In this document: one piece after another, positions 1-8,056 of the stretch | Layout of the letters: every line of letters starts with the position of its first letter | Numbering within the stretch: position 1 is the first letter of the stretch | Source of the DNA: an uncultured Lachnospiraceae bacterium | GTDB taxonomy: Bacteria; Bacillota; Clostridia; Lachnospirales; Lachnospiraceae | DNA length: 51,739 bases | NCBI GenBank assembly: GCA_910587045.1 | Contig: CAJULG010000015.1 | Coordinates: 1 to 51,739, forward strand | Direction: 5' to 3' | Notes under the pieces: generated by a model | The model's input: the letters and a program-made list of their open reading frames with translations, nothing else | The model's database searches: none | Told to the model about the DNA's origin: nothing | Program-made: the position numbers and the translations under genes

Positions 1-38
1 GATAGAATAGTTTGTTTTACCTGTAATATGGTTGTTCT

Positions 39-287
39 TATGAAGTCGCCGCAGAACAAAAGGCCCGTACTACCTACGATAACCTTCTACGATTATCAAA
101 GGATTGTCCGGATGTTTATGAAGTCATTAAATTTTTACGTGCGCGAGAAGTCGTACACTTCCAGCGTTTCGGTGAAAGCCTGCGCATTGTTCAGGATGAA
201 TTGGATTCCAAGAACTTCTATGCATTCAACCCTGATTTCGATACAATGGCACCTTGTGTTGATAAAAATAATTGTGGATGTAAGTAA
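39..287 (+). pseudogene. C-terminal remnant of a manganese catalase / CotJC-type spore coat protein
   Basis: The frame that starts at 39 reads YEVAAEQKARTTYDN and continues through FLRAREVVHFQRFGE and KNFYAFNPDFD to a TAA at 285-287. These are conserved C-terminal blocks of the short manganese-catalase/CotJC family, including the E..H metal-ligand helix. Upstream, the same frame is closed by stops at 24-26 and 3-5, has no start codon, and shows no family resemblance before residue 39. About 80 of the usual ~190 residues remain. I read it as a truncated or decayed gene. The left edge of the window prevents a check for a full copy or an assembly junction. A strong terminator follows directly. 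Confidence 0.6.
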
Positions 288-295
288 TTTCTCAA

Positions 296-334
296 GGAGC
301 TGCCGCACAAACCCTGTGCGGAGCTCCATTTTTT
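296..334 (+). terminator. Intrinsic terminator after the CotJC remnant
   Basis: The stem GGAGCT-g-CCGCACA pairs with TGTGCGG-AGCTCC around a short loop and is followed by six T. The hairpin is intact although the upstream gene is truncated. Confidence 0.85.
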
Positions 335-430
335 AGAAGTCCTACTAAAAAACATATTTATTTTCCGGTTTTTCCCATGGATAATTAAGGAAAAATATAG
401 CCAAAAAAACTGAAAAATACAGAAAAAAGC

Positions 431-458
431 TTGTAAATTTTCTGGAATTCTGTATCAT
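431..458 (+). promoter_or_regulatory. Possible promoter of the chemoreceptor gene
   Basis: TTGTAA and TATCAT lie 16 bases apart in an AT-rich stretch (about 340-480) that otherwise holds no recognisable gene. The match is modest, and no sigma-D type element is evident. Confidence 0.3.
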
Positions 459-507
459 ATAAATATATACCATTTGCAGGTGTATGAATAAATTAAAGGA
501 GAACAGA

Positions 508-1875
508 ATGGCGACAAAAAGGAAACAAACCATACTATTAAAATCAGTTTCCCAATTACATGAAGCTGATTATTCTAAGGACCCGGAGCTGAATGATATC
601 TATCGACGCCTGGTAAAAGGCAGGCAGCAATTCGCAGAAATCCTTGATAAGAATATCAAGTCTGTTATGCAGATCAGTTCCCTCGACCTGACCCTTCAGC
701 ACCAGACTGATAAAATTATTGATATTTCTGACAATGTAGCAAGAGCTACAGAAACGATCTTCGGAACCTCATTAGATAATTCATCTGCGATGGGAAGAAC
801 GAACAACCAGCATGAGGAACTGACGGATACCATCATTGAGGTTTCTTCAAAGACCGAAGAGGTATACCGCAAGATAGAGACCGGCCAGAATGAACTGACT
901 ACCATTAAGGATTTATCCAGCCAGACCATCGAAGTATCCCGGGAGATGCAGAATGATATGGATGAACTGATCCGGATCATCAACCGAATGAATGAAGTAA
1001 TCGCAGGTATAGATTCTATCTCACTTGAAACTAATCTGTTAGCCTTGAATGCTTCTGTAGAAGCATCACGGGCAGGAGACGCAGGAAGAGGATTTGCCGT
1101 TGTAGCCGAGAAGATCCGCGGTCTTGCAGAAGAGACCCAGAAGCTGACCGGCAATATGGGAGATTATCTGAATAATATTAAAAACGCTTCCAAGAAAAGT
1201 GCCGCCAGTGCAGCAAATACTGTAAGTTCCCTGGGTACCATGACAGAGAAGATCAAGAATGTATGGGAATTAAACGATGAGAACCAGCAGCATGTCTCTG
1301 ATGTAAATGAATCCATTCGCTCTATTGCTGCAGTCAGCGAAGAGTTAAGCGGATCCATGTCACAAATGGAGGAGCAGTTAAGAAACAGCACTAACTTTAT
1401 GCGGAAAGTCGGTCACGATCTGAAAAAGGCAGTAGAGCCGGTGGTTGATATTGAACGGACATTGGATGAAACTGTGAAACAGATGGGAGCCATGACGGAG
1501 GATGCATTCTTCCACCTGGAAAAAGCCGAATTCTCGGCATATCTGAACAGTGCGATTACCGCACACCATTCCTGGCTCAGCAATCTGAAAAAAATGGTTC
1601 AGGAAAAGAATGTCATACCTTTGCAACTGGATTCCACAAAATGTGGTTTTGGCCATTTCTATTATGCCATGACCCCGGACATACCGGAAGCACTTCCGAT
1701 CTGGGACGGTCTCGGTATGAAACACCAACGGTTTCACCGGTTCGGGGCAGAGGTTATTGCTGCATTAAACAACGGTAATTATCCAAAAGCAGAAATGCTA
1801 TACAGAGAAGCAGAGGACTTTTCAAAAGGTCTGATCGCTGACATGGAAAAGCTTATGCAGCTTGCAAGAGCCTGA
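508..1875 (+). CDS. Soluble methyl-accepting chemotaxis protein with C-terminal CZB zinc-binding domain
   Basis: This is a 455-residue receptor-type signalling protein. The start is set at 508 because AAAGGAG lies 6 bases upstream; the ATG at 484 has no such site. No membrane segment or signal peptide is visible, so it should act in the cytoplasm. A coiled-coil signalling region carries the conserved hairpin tip (LETNLLALNASVEASRAGD, about residues 173-191) that contacts CheA and CheW. The last ~100 residues match the chemoreceptor zinc-binding fold: H353xxW356, C379 in CGFGHFYY, and H406/H410 in MKHQRFH, the expected three His and one Cys. Known CZB proteins sense zinc or oxidants such as HOCl; the ligand here is not established. 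The gene is monocistronic and ends at a strong terminator. Confidence 0.9.
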   Translation: MATKRKQTILLKSVSQLHEADYSKDPELNDIYRRLVKGRQQFAEILDKNIKSVMQISSLDLTLQHQTDKIIDISDNVARATETIFGTSLDNSSAMGRTNNQHEELTDTIIEVSSKTEEVYRKIETGQNELTTIKDLSSQTIEVSREMQNDMDELIRIINRMNEVIAGIDSISLETNLLALNASVEASRAGDAGRGFAVVAEKIRGLAEETQKLTGNMGDYLNNIKNASKKSAASAANTVSSLGTMTEKIKNVWELNDENQQHVSDVNESIRSIAAVSEELSGSMSQMEEQLRNSTNFMRKVGHDLKKAVEPVVDIERTLDETVKQMGAMTEDAFFHLEKAEFSAYLNSAITAHHSWLSNLKKMVQEKNVIPLQLDSTKCGFGHFYYAMTPDIPEALPIWDGLGMKHQRFHRFGAEVIAALNNGNYPKAEMLYREAEDFSKGLIADMEKLMQLARA

Positions 1876-1909
1876 CTCCCGAACTGATACATATCTGACA
1901 TGATCTAAG

Positions 1910-1951
1910 AAGGTGGTAATTATGTACGCAATACATAACTACCACCTTTTT
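1910..1951 (+). terminator. Intrinsic terminator between convergent chemoreceptor gene and cysK
   Basis: AAGGTGGTA pairs with TACCACCTT, and an inner TATGTA pairs with TACATA. The 3' arm runs into a T tract. It lies between two convergent genes and may also act on cysK transcripts. Confidence 0.85.
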
Positions 1952-1976
1952 CATACTCTAATATGATTCCTCTGTT

Positions 1977-2909
1977 CTATCCTTCCGCAAACATCGGTGT
2001 GGATAAATACCGGTCACCGGTATCCGGCAGAAGTGCTACGATCGTTTTTCCCTTATTTTCCGGACGCTTTGCCAATTCTGTTGCTGCCCATACGGCAGCG
2101 CCGGAAGAAATACCTACCAGAATTCCCTCTTCTCTGCCAATACTGCGTCCCACAGCAAACGCATCCTCATTCTCAACCTGAATGATCTCATCATAAATCT
2201 CTGTATTAAATGTATCCGGTATAAATCCGGCTCCAATCCCCTGAATCTTATGCGGGCCAGGATTACCGCCGCTTATTACCGGTGAATTCGCAGGTTCTAC
2301 AGCCACAATCTTTACCTCTGCATTCTGTTCCTTTAAGTATTTTCCTACGCCGGAAATCGTACCGCCGGTACCGACGCCGGCAACAAAAATATCTACCCTG
2401 CCTTCCGTATCCTTCCAGATCTCTGGTCCTGTTGTACGATAGTGCGTCCATGGATTTACCTGATTTACAAACTGTCCCGGAATAAAACTGTTCGGATATT
2501 GAGCGGCCAGTTCATCTGCCTTTGCGATCGCTCCCTTCATACCCTTTGCTCCGTCCGTTAATACCAGCTCCGCCCCGTATGCCTTCATCAGATTCCGTCG
2601 TTCCACACTCATGGTCTCCGGCATTGTAATAATGATCCGAAGGCCAAGAGAGGCAGCTACCGCCGACAGGCCGATCCCTGTATTCCCGCTGGTCGGTTCA
2701 ATGATCACCGTATCGGAATCCACCTTGCCCTGTTCGATTGCATCCTCAATGATTGCCCTGGCAATCCTGTCCTTCACACTCCCTGCCGGATTAAAGTATT
2801 CCAGCTTTGCAAGAAGTACCGCCTCCAGTCTCCGGCTTTTACTATAATTATTCAATCGCATCATAGGAGTATTCCCTACCAGATCTGTTACCTTTTGATA
2901 AATTCCCAT
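1977..2909 (-). CDS. cysK: Cysteine synthase A (O-acetylserine sulfhydrylase)
   Basis: This PLP enzyme joins sulfide to O-acetyl-L-serine to make cysteine in the cytoplasm. The 310-residue length is typical. The PLP lysine lies in PAGSVKDRIA (about residue 42), the phosphate-binding and substrate loops in TSGNTGIGL and GTGGTISGVG, and the N-terminal VGNTPMMRL is canonical. The start is placed at 2909 (MGIYQKV), directly after GGAGGAG, rather than at 2936, which adds nine unmatched residues. It is monocistronic behind a consensus promoter at 2995-3023. The second sulfur-assimilation gene of the window, metY, is about 19 kb away. Confidence 0.95.
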   Translation of the reverse strand: MGIYQKVTDLVGNTPMMRLNNYSKSRRLEAVLLAKLEYFNPAGSVKDRIARAIIEDAIEQGKVDSDTVIIEPTSGNTGIGLSAVAASLGLRIIITMPETMSVERRNLMKAYGAELVLTDGAKGMKGAIAKADELAAQYPNSFIPGQFVNQVNPWTHYRTTGPEIWKDTEGRVDIFVAGVGTGGTISGVGKYLKEQNAEVKIVAVEPANSPVISGGNPGPHKIQGIGAGFIPDTFNTEIYDEIIQVENEDAFAVGRSIGREEGILVGISSGAAVWAATELAKRPENKGKTIVALLPDTGDRYLSTPMFAEG

Positions 2910-2994
2910 ATCCTGTCTCCTCCTCAATTCTCTCATTCTGTTCCCGATTTGCAGATTTCATTCCTGTTACCGGAATAGGATTAATATGGAATCT

Positions 2995-3023
2995 ATTCTA
3001 TCCTAGTTTTCCTAGTTTGTCAA
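2995..3023 (-). promoter_or_regulatory. cysK promoter with internal direct repeat
   Basis: On the minus strand, TTGACA is followed by 17 bases and TAGAAT. The spacer contains ACTAGGA twice, 9 bases apart, a plausible operator. An Rrf2/CymR-type sulfur regulator is a candidate, but this is inference. Confidence 0.75.
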
Positions 3024-3032
3024 TAGGAATTC

Positions 3033-3977
3033 TCATCTTAATATAATATACACTGTATACCCAATATACCCCAGCACACATAGAATTCCCTCCCAGCGAT
3101 TTACCTGCTTACCAGTCAGTCCAAAGATATATATTATGGCACTAACCAGAAGAAGAATGACAGTATCGATCAGATTCTCCATGCCGGCAGCGATCGGATG
3201 CAGCAGAGAAGATGCACCAAGAATAAAGACAATATTAAATATATTAGAACCGATCACATTCCCCAATGCCAGTCCGCTTTCCCCCTTTCCGGCCGCAACG
3301 ATAGAAGTAACTAATTCCGGAAGGGAGGTGCCAATGGCTACAATGGTCAGTCCGATCAGAGTTTCACTTAATCCAAACTGTGCGGCGATCCGGCTGGCAT
3401 TATCCACTACCAGTTGTCCGCCAAAAATGATCGCAGTAAGACCAAGAATAATGAAGAGAATACTTTTTCCTGCAGACATTGGCTTTTTTTCTTCTTCAAC
3501 ACAGACAACTGCATTGCCGCTCTCCTGCCTGCGGCTTCTTAAGGCCGAATGCAGCATGGATACAATATATCCTGCCAGAAACAGCAGTAGAATTCCTCCC
3601 TCTATTCTGGATATCCTGCCATCTGCCAGGCAGATGCCCAGCAGAACAGTCAAACCAAGACTAATAGGGAAATCCCGCCTCATTATCATTGCATCTGTCT
3701 GAAAAGCCCTGATCACAGCACAGATTCCAACAACCATCATCAGATTAAAAATATTAGAACCTAATACATTGCTGATCGCAATCTCATTGTTTCCGGTAAA
3801 ACCTGCCGTAATACTGACTGCCGCCTCCGGCGCGCTGGTTCCCATTGCAACGATCGTCAATCCGATGATCACAGACGGAACCTTTAACAACTTTGCCACA
3901 GAAGAGCTGCCATCAACAAACCAGTCAGCCCCCTTGATCAGCAGAACAAAACCAATTAGCAGCCATACATACATCAT
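3033..3977 (-). CDS. CaCA-family cation exchanger (YrbG-like), predicted Mn2+/Ca2+ exporter
   Basis: This is a 314-residue membrane protein with two inverted halves of about five helices. Each half carries the CaCA alpha motif: GTSAPEAAVSIT...NVLGSNIFN in the first and GTSLPELVTSI...GNVIGSNIFN in the second. These repeats form the cation site that exchanges divalent cations for H+ or Na+. GGAGGAG precedes the start; ATG at 3977 or 3974 are equivalent choices. A yybP-ykoY riboswitch sits in its leader. That element senses Mn2+ in other bacteria, so I infer that manganese export is the physiological role here, although the family name suggests calcium. Confidence 0.88.
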   Translation of the reverse strand: MMYVWLLIGFVLLIKGADWFVDGSSSVAKLLKVPSVIIGLTIVAMGTSAPEAAVSITAGFTGNNEIAISNVLGSNIFNLMMVVGICAVIRAFQTDAMIMRRDFPISLGLTVLLGICLADGRISRIEGGILLLFLAGYIVSMLHSALRSRRQESGNAVVCVEEEKKPMSAGKSILFIILGLTAIIFGGQLVVDNASRIAAQFGLSETLIGLTIVAIGTSLPELVTSIVAAGKGESGLALGNVIGSNIFNIVFILGASSLLHPIAAGMENLIDTVILLLVSAIIYIFGLTGKQVNRWEGILCVLGYIGYTVYIILR

Positions 3978-4010
3978 AATGATCTCCTCCTTCCGGTTTT
4001 AACAGGGGAG

Positions 4011-4057
4011 AAAAAAAGAGACCTTTACCGCACAAAAACAAGTGCGATAAAAGTCTC
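4011..4057 (-). terminator. Riboswitch expression-platform terminator
   Basis: The stem GAGACTTTTATCGCAC pairs with GTGCGGTAAAGGTCTC and is followed by seven U. Its 5' arm includes the 3' side of the Mn2+ aptamer (the GAGACTTT block), so aptamer folding and termination should compete. Confidence 0.85.
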
Positions 4058-4137
4058 GTTACTTTTGATATGAACCGACACCCTCCGGTGTGTACTGACG
4101 ACCCATATCACGACAATGTCGTGAACTACTCCCCTTT
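4048..4137 (-). ncRNA. yybP-ykoY (Mn2+) riboswitch aptamer
   Basis: Read on the minus strand, the leader has the family's 5' signature AAAGGGGAGTAG, a short stem, the internal GTCGTCA block, a CACACC-GGAG-GGTGTCG hairpin, and the 3' closing AACGAGACTTTT. These are the conserved parts of yybP-ykoY RNAs, which switch on Mn2+ exporters when manganese is high. It lies directly upstream of the CaCA exchanger gene and is followed by the terminator at 4011-4057. Confidence 0.85.
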
Positions 4138-4319
4138 ATCCGTATCTAGTATAAAAATAATTGCTTCCATTTCATTTGTCAAGCTTTTTTCTGATTTTCA
4201 TAAGAAAAGCGAAAGAAAATAGAAACATAAATCTATTGCATTCCTGCTGAAAAATGGGTATGCTAAATATAGCTTTTACAACAGTAACTTTAAAATGAGA
4301 GGGATATTGAGGATAAATT

Positions 4320-4808
4320 ATGAATCGAGAAAAATTAGAAGAAGGAATCCGGCTCCTGCATGAAGAACTACGGATATTAAAATCCACAAGATTTGCGGAA
4401 AATAAGGATTTTGTCCAGCACGGGACTACCAGTCTGTATCAGCACTGTATTTCCGTTGCTTATCGCAGTATCATTATTGCTGCAAAATTTAATCTGGATA
4501 TTGATATGCATTCCATGGTACGCGGGGCATTGTTACATGACTACTATCTGTATGACTGGCACAATAAAGAGGTCCGCAGCAAACTTCATGGCTTTCGCCA
4601 TCCAAGAATCGCCTGTGAGAATGCCGCCAGGGACTTTCAGTTAAATACCATTGAACAGGACATTATCCGGAAGCATATGTTTCCACTTACCCCAAAACCG
4701 CCAATGCATAAAGAGGGCTGGGTCATCTGTGCTGCAGATAAATTATGTTCTATACAGGAAACCCTGAAAATGGGAACCTCCTTCTGGAAGCCGATTCAAT
4801 TCCTATAA
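4320..4808 (+). CDS. HD-domain phosphohydrolase family protein
   Basis: This 162-residue cytoplasmic protein has the ordered motifs of the HD superfamily: YQHCISVA (first His), GALLHDYYLYDW (the HD pair), GFRHPRIACENA, IIRKHMFPL, and ICAADKLCSIQE with a C-terminal Asp. The family usually hydrolyses phosphate esters or nucleotides with a bound metal. The substrate is not apparent. A GAGG lies upstream of the start at 4320. The gene stands alone, convergent with mntP, 12 bases from its stop codon. No dedicated T-rich terminator is seen between them. Confidence 0.82.
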   Translation: MNREKLEEGIRLLHEELRILKSTRFAENKDFVQHGTTSLYQHCISVAYRSIIIAAKFNLDIDMHSMVRGALLHDYYLYDWHNKEVRSKLHGFRHPRIACENAARDFQLNTIEQDIIRKHMFPLTPKPPMHKEGWVICAADKLCSIQETLKMGTSFWKPIQFL

Positions 4809-4820
4809 GACGTAATATAA

Positions 4821-5402
4821 CTATGCTCCAAATAAATGATCCAGTACCCCTAAATGCTCTAACAGGATTTTCAGACCGATCAAAAGCAGAATCAGCCCTC
4901 CGGCTAATTCTGCTTTTGATTTGTATTTTAAACCGAATATACATCCAATTTTAACACCACAACACGAAAATAAAAACGTAATGACACCAATCAGACTGAC
5001 TGCGGGTAAAATCTGAACCTCCAGAAAGGCAAAGGTCACACCCACTGCCAGTGCATCAATGCTGGTTGCCACGGCTAGGGGAATCATTGCCTTTGGCCCG
5101 AAGGAGTTATTCCATTCCTCCTCCTCTTCCTTCCCGAGCGCTTCCCGGATCATATTGCCGCCGATCAGTCCGAGCAAAATAAATGCGATCCAATGATCGA
5201 AACGTTCAATCAGGCCTTTAAAGTTTACTCCCAATAAATATCCCATGGCTGGCATAAGAGCCTGAAAGCCACCAAAGTATATGCCTGCAGCCGTCATATG
5301 CTTTAACCTGACCTCTTTTAAAGAAAGTCCCTTGCAGATGGAAACAGCAAATGCATCCATGGAAAGCCCGACTGCAAGAATTATCAATTCCCAAATATTC
5401 AT
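4821..5402 (-). CDS. mntP: Manganese efflux pump MntP (YebN family)
   Basis: This 193-residue protein has about six membrane helices arranged as two LysE-like halves. The motifs ILAVGLSMDAFAVSICKG and AVATSIDALAVGVTFAF contain the paired acidic residues that conduct Mn2+ in this family. GGAGG stands 7 bases before the start. It is the last gene of the ArsR-HMA-ATPase operon, 67 bases after the ATPase gene, so here it seems to be controlled by a metal-responsive ArsR repressor. The 3' end of the gene contains a long hairpin (4879-4920). Confidence 0.9.
   Translation of the reverse strand: MNIWELIILAVGLSMDAFAVSICKGLSLKEVRLKHMTAAGIYFGGFQALMPAMGYLLGVNFKGLIERFDHWIAFILLGLIGGNMIREALGKEEEEEWNNSFGPKAMIPLAVATSIDALAVGVTFAFLEVQILPAVSLIGVITFLFSCCGVKIGCIFGLKYKSKAELAGGLILLLIGLKILLEHLGVLDHLFGA
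4879..4920 (-). repeat. Long near-perfect hairpin inside the mntP coding sequence
   Basis: ATCAAAAGCAGAAT pairs perfectly over 14 bases with ATTCTGCTTTTGAT. One G-U pair in the mntP mRNA and AGCC/GGCT extend this to a 19-pair stem closed by a four-base loop. No T tract follows on either strand. It encodes the KSKAELAGGLILLLIG stretch near the MntP C terminus. Confidence 0.8.
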
Positions 5403-5469
5403 CCTGATTCCTCCAAACTGTCATCATCTGATAGGATACGACTTAATCCAGGAAATGTAAAGTACATCT

Positions 5470-7368
5470 CTAAAGGTTTTTTGTCCCCAATGCCCGGGTC
5501 GCATTCAGAACTGCAATTACCATGACACCAACATCTGCAAAAATAGCCATCCACATATTCACCAGCCCAAAAGGACTTAAAATCAGACAGACTGCTTTTA
5601 CTGCCAGGGCAAATACGATATTCTCATATACGATCCGCAATGTCTTTCGGGAAATCTTCATCGCCAGGGCAATCTTCAGAGGATCATCATCCATCAATAC
5701 GATATCTGCCGCCTCGATTGCCGCATCAGATCCGAATGCTCCCATGGCTATACCGATATCCGCCCGGGAAAGTACCGGAGCATCATTAATTCCGTCCCCT
5801 ACGAATGCCAGCATTTCCTTCTCCTTCTTTTCTGCAAGCAGAGCTTCCACGCGTTCTACCTTGTCTGCCGGAAGCAGTTCGCTATATACTTCATCCACGC
5901 AAAGCTCTTCAGCAACAGCCTCTGCCGCACGCCGGCTGTCTCCGGTCAGCATGATATTCTTCTTAATACCGGCAGCCTTTAATCCTGTTATGGCAGCTTT
6001 CGAATTATCCTTGATCACATCATTGATCAGGATGTAACCTGCATAGCGGTTGTTCACTGCAACATGAACAATCGTACCGGCTTTCTCCGGCTCCATATAT
6101 TCTAATTGAAGCTGCTTCATCAGCTTATGATTTCCCGCTGCAACCGGAATACCATCCATACAGGCCTTTACCCCATGTCCGCCAAGCTCTGTAACCTCCG
6201 ATAACCGCTGGTTATCAATGGCCTTTCCGTAAGCCTCCTTCAGACTTCGACTGATCGGATGATTCGAATAGCTTTCGGCGTAGGCGGCATAAGCAAGAAG
6301 TTCCTCCCGGCTCAGATCCCCTGCCGGGCAGATTTCCGTCACCTGAAAAACGCCCTTTGTCAACGTACCTGTCTTATCAAAAACCATATACCGGGTCTTT
6401 GACAAGGTTTCCAGAAAGCTGGATCCTTTTATCAGAATCCCCCTGGCCGATGCACCACCGATCCCGCCAAAGAAGCTCAGCGGTACGGAAATCACTAATG
6501 CACAGGGACAACTGATAACCAGGAATGTCAAAGCACTGGTAATCCATGTTTCCCAGGCGGCAGGCTGCTGAAGGATCAGAAGGCGGAACAATGGCGGCAG
6601 GATTGCCAGCGCCAGAGCGCTGTAGCAGACCACCGGCGTATACACCCGGGCAAATTTCGTAATGAAATTCTCAGACTGCGATTTCTTCATACTGGAGTTC
6701 TCCACCAGATCCAGTATCCTGGCAACCGTAGATTCCCCGAATTCTTTGGTCGTTTCTACCCGGATCAGACCACTGATATTAATACACCCGCTGATAATCT
6801 CATCCCCGGTTCCGCATTCTCTGGGCAGGCTCTCTCCTGTCAAAGCGCTGGTGTTCAATGTGGTCGTACCTTCTATGATCCTTCCGTCAATCGGTACCCG
6901 TTCACCGGGCTGTATAACGATGACCGTACCGACAGCTACCTCCTCAGGATCCACCTGTTCTAACCCATGTTCTCCCTCCACATTAGCAAAATCGGGACGG
7001 ATATCCATCAGCTCCGTAATGCTTTTCCGGCTCTTTCCCACTGCATAGGACTGGAACAGTTCTCCGATCTGATAAAAGAGCATAACTGCAACGCCTTCTG
7101 CAAACTCTTCCCCCTGCCAGACGGCAAGAGCCATCGCTCCCACTGTCGCAACTGCCATCAGGAAATTCTCATCAAAGATTTCCCGATGATATACCCCGCG
7201 GGCTGCCTTCCATAATATATCATATCCGATCACTATGTAGGGGATCAGATAGAGACCAAGCAATATCCAGCGATCCAACTCTACAACATGAGTCACTGCC
7301 ATAAGTCCTGCCAGAAGAATTGCAGATATTATAATGCGATAAAAAACCTTTTTCTGCTTTCTTGTCAT
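5470..7368 (-). CDS. P1B-type heavy-metal ATPase (Zn2+/Cd2+/Pb2+ exporter)
   Basis: This 632-residue ATP-driven exporter has the CPC motif in SCPCALVISVP, phosphorylation site DKTGTLTKG, nucleotide-domain HP in SNHPIS, and GDGINDAP. The lysine in FALAVKAVCL (TM7) and the aspartate in FADVGVMVIAVLNA (TM8) are the pair typical of the zinc/cadmium/lead subgroup. The usual N-terminal metal-binding domain is absent; a separate HMA protein is encoded just upstream instead. AGGAGGTGGCG precedes the start. It is third in the ArsR-controlled operon, between the HMA gene and mntP. Confidence 0.93.
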   Translation of the reverse strand: MTRKQKKVFYRIIISAILLAGLMAVTHVVELDRWILLGLYLIPYIVIGYDILWKAARGVYHREIFDENFLMAVATVGAMALAVWQGEEFAEGVAVMLFYQIGELFQSYAVGKSRKSITELMDIRPDFANVEGEHGLEQVDPEEVAVGTVIVIQPGERVPIDGRIIEGTTTLNTSALTGESLPRECGTGDEIISGCINISGLIRVETTKEFGESTVARILDLVENSSMKKSQSENFITKFARVYTPVVCYSALALAILPPLFRLLILQQPAAWETWITSALTFLVISCPCALVISVPLSFFGGIGGASARGILIKGSSFLETLSKTRYMVFDKTGTLTKGVFQVTEICPAGDLSREELLAYAAYAESYSNHPISRSLKEAYGKAIDNQRLSEVTELGGHGVKACMDGIPVAAGNHKLMKQLQLEYMEPEKAGTIVHVAVNNRYAGYILINDVIKDNSKAAITGLKAAGIKKNIMLTGDSRRAAEAVAEELCVDEVYSELLPADKVERVEALLAEKKEKEMLAFVGDGINDAPVLSRADIGIAMGAFGSDAAIEAADIVLMDDDPLKIALAMKISRKTLRIVYENIVFALAVKAVCLILSPFGLVNMWMAIFADVGVMVIAVLNATRALGTKNL

Positions 7369-7422
7369 ATCGCCACCTCCTATCGCTCATAATTCACATA
7401 TTTGTTACTATCCATACATCTT

Positions 7423-7647
7423 CTACAGGAATATCTCACAATCCGGTTCTACCCTTCTGCATGCTTTGGCAACTGCCTGCATTACTGCATCCGTATCCGC
7501 ATCCTCTTCAAATACCACATTCATTTTCTGTGTCATAAAGCTGACCGTTGCATCGGCAACGCCGGCGGTCTTCTTTGCCGCGTCCTCCATTTTCAAGGCA
7601 CAATTTGCACAATCCACTTCAATCTTATAAGTCTTTTTCATAATCAT
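7423..7647 (-). CDS. Stand-alone HMA heavy-metal-binding domain protein
   Basis: This 74-residue cytoplasmic metal chaperone-like domain has the CxxC site in VDCANCALKMEDA and the ferredoxin-like pattern around AGVADATVSF. The start is taken at 7647, where AAAGGAGG sits four bases upstream; ATG 7641 is also possible, and 7692 would overlap arsR without a site. It lies 54 bases before an ATPase that lacks its own HMA domain, so it probably delivers metal to that pump in trans. Confidence 0.88.
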   Translation of the reverse strand: MIMKKTYKIEVDCANCALKMEDAAKKTAGVADATVSFMTQKMNVVFEEDADTDAVMQAVAKACRRVEPDCEIFL

Positions 7648-7688
7648 ATATCCTCCTTTATTCCTGTTGCTTTCCTGATCACAGCAGT

Positions 7689-8012
7689 TCATTCCTCTAC
7701 ATGCTGCATGCCCATTTCAATGATATGATATACATGCTCATCATCCAGGGCATAATAAATGCTCTTGCCTTCCCGTCGGAATTTTACCAGCTTGGCATCC
7801 TTCAGGATCCGGAGCTGGTGGCTGACCGAGGACTGGCTCATGTTCAATACTCCTGCAATATCACCCACACACAATTCATTCTCAAATAAGGCATATAGAA
7901 TCCGAATCCTGGTGGAATCGCCAAATACCTTGAATAACTCTGCCAGATCATACAGAATCTCATCCGGCGGCTGACACTTGACCAGCTTTTCTAATAGCTC
8001 TGCCTTTTCCAT
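7689..8012 (-). CDS. ArsR/SmtB-family metal-responsive repressor
   Basis: This 107-residue winged-helix dimer has a recognition helix around NMSQSSVSHQLRILKDA. The C-terminal helix has D-x-H (DEH in ALDDEHVYH), then His 11 residues later and Glu at the following ligand position. This closely matches the CzrA/SmtB alpha5 zinc site (D, H, H, H/E). An ELCVGD stretch replaces the ELCVCD arsenic/cadmium box, with only one Cys. I therefore infer Zn2+ (or Co2+/Cd2+) sensing. It is first in the operon, with an operator-like palindrome at its promoter. Confidence 0.9.
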   Translation of the reverse strand: MEKAELLEKLVKCQPPDEILYDLAELFKVFGDSTRIRILYALFENELCVGDIAGVLNMSQSSVSHQLRILKDAKLVKFRREGKSIYYALDDEHVYHIIEMGMQHVEE

Positions 8013-8056
8013 ATAGCGCTCCTTTCCTGATACACTATTTTATTCATCCATATTTT

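Noticed and set aside
28..336. 102-residue open frame at the left edge
   Set aside because: It runs in another frame across the CotJC remnant, whose frame shows clear family motifs. The 102-residue product has none.
5522..6037. Long plus-strand frames antisense to the ATPase and other minus-strand genes
   Set aside because: Ser/Ala/Arg-rich products typical of antisense shadows. The minus-strand frames carry complete motifs.
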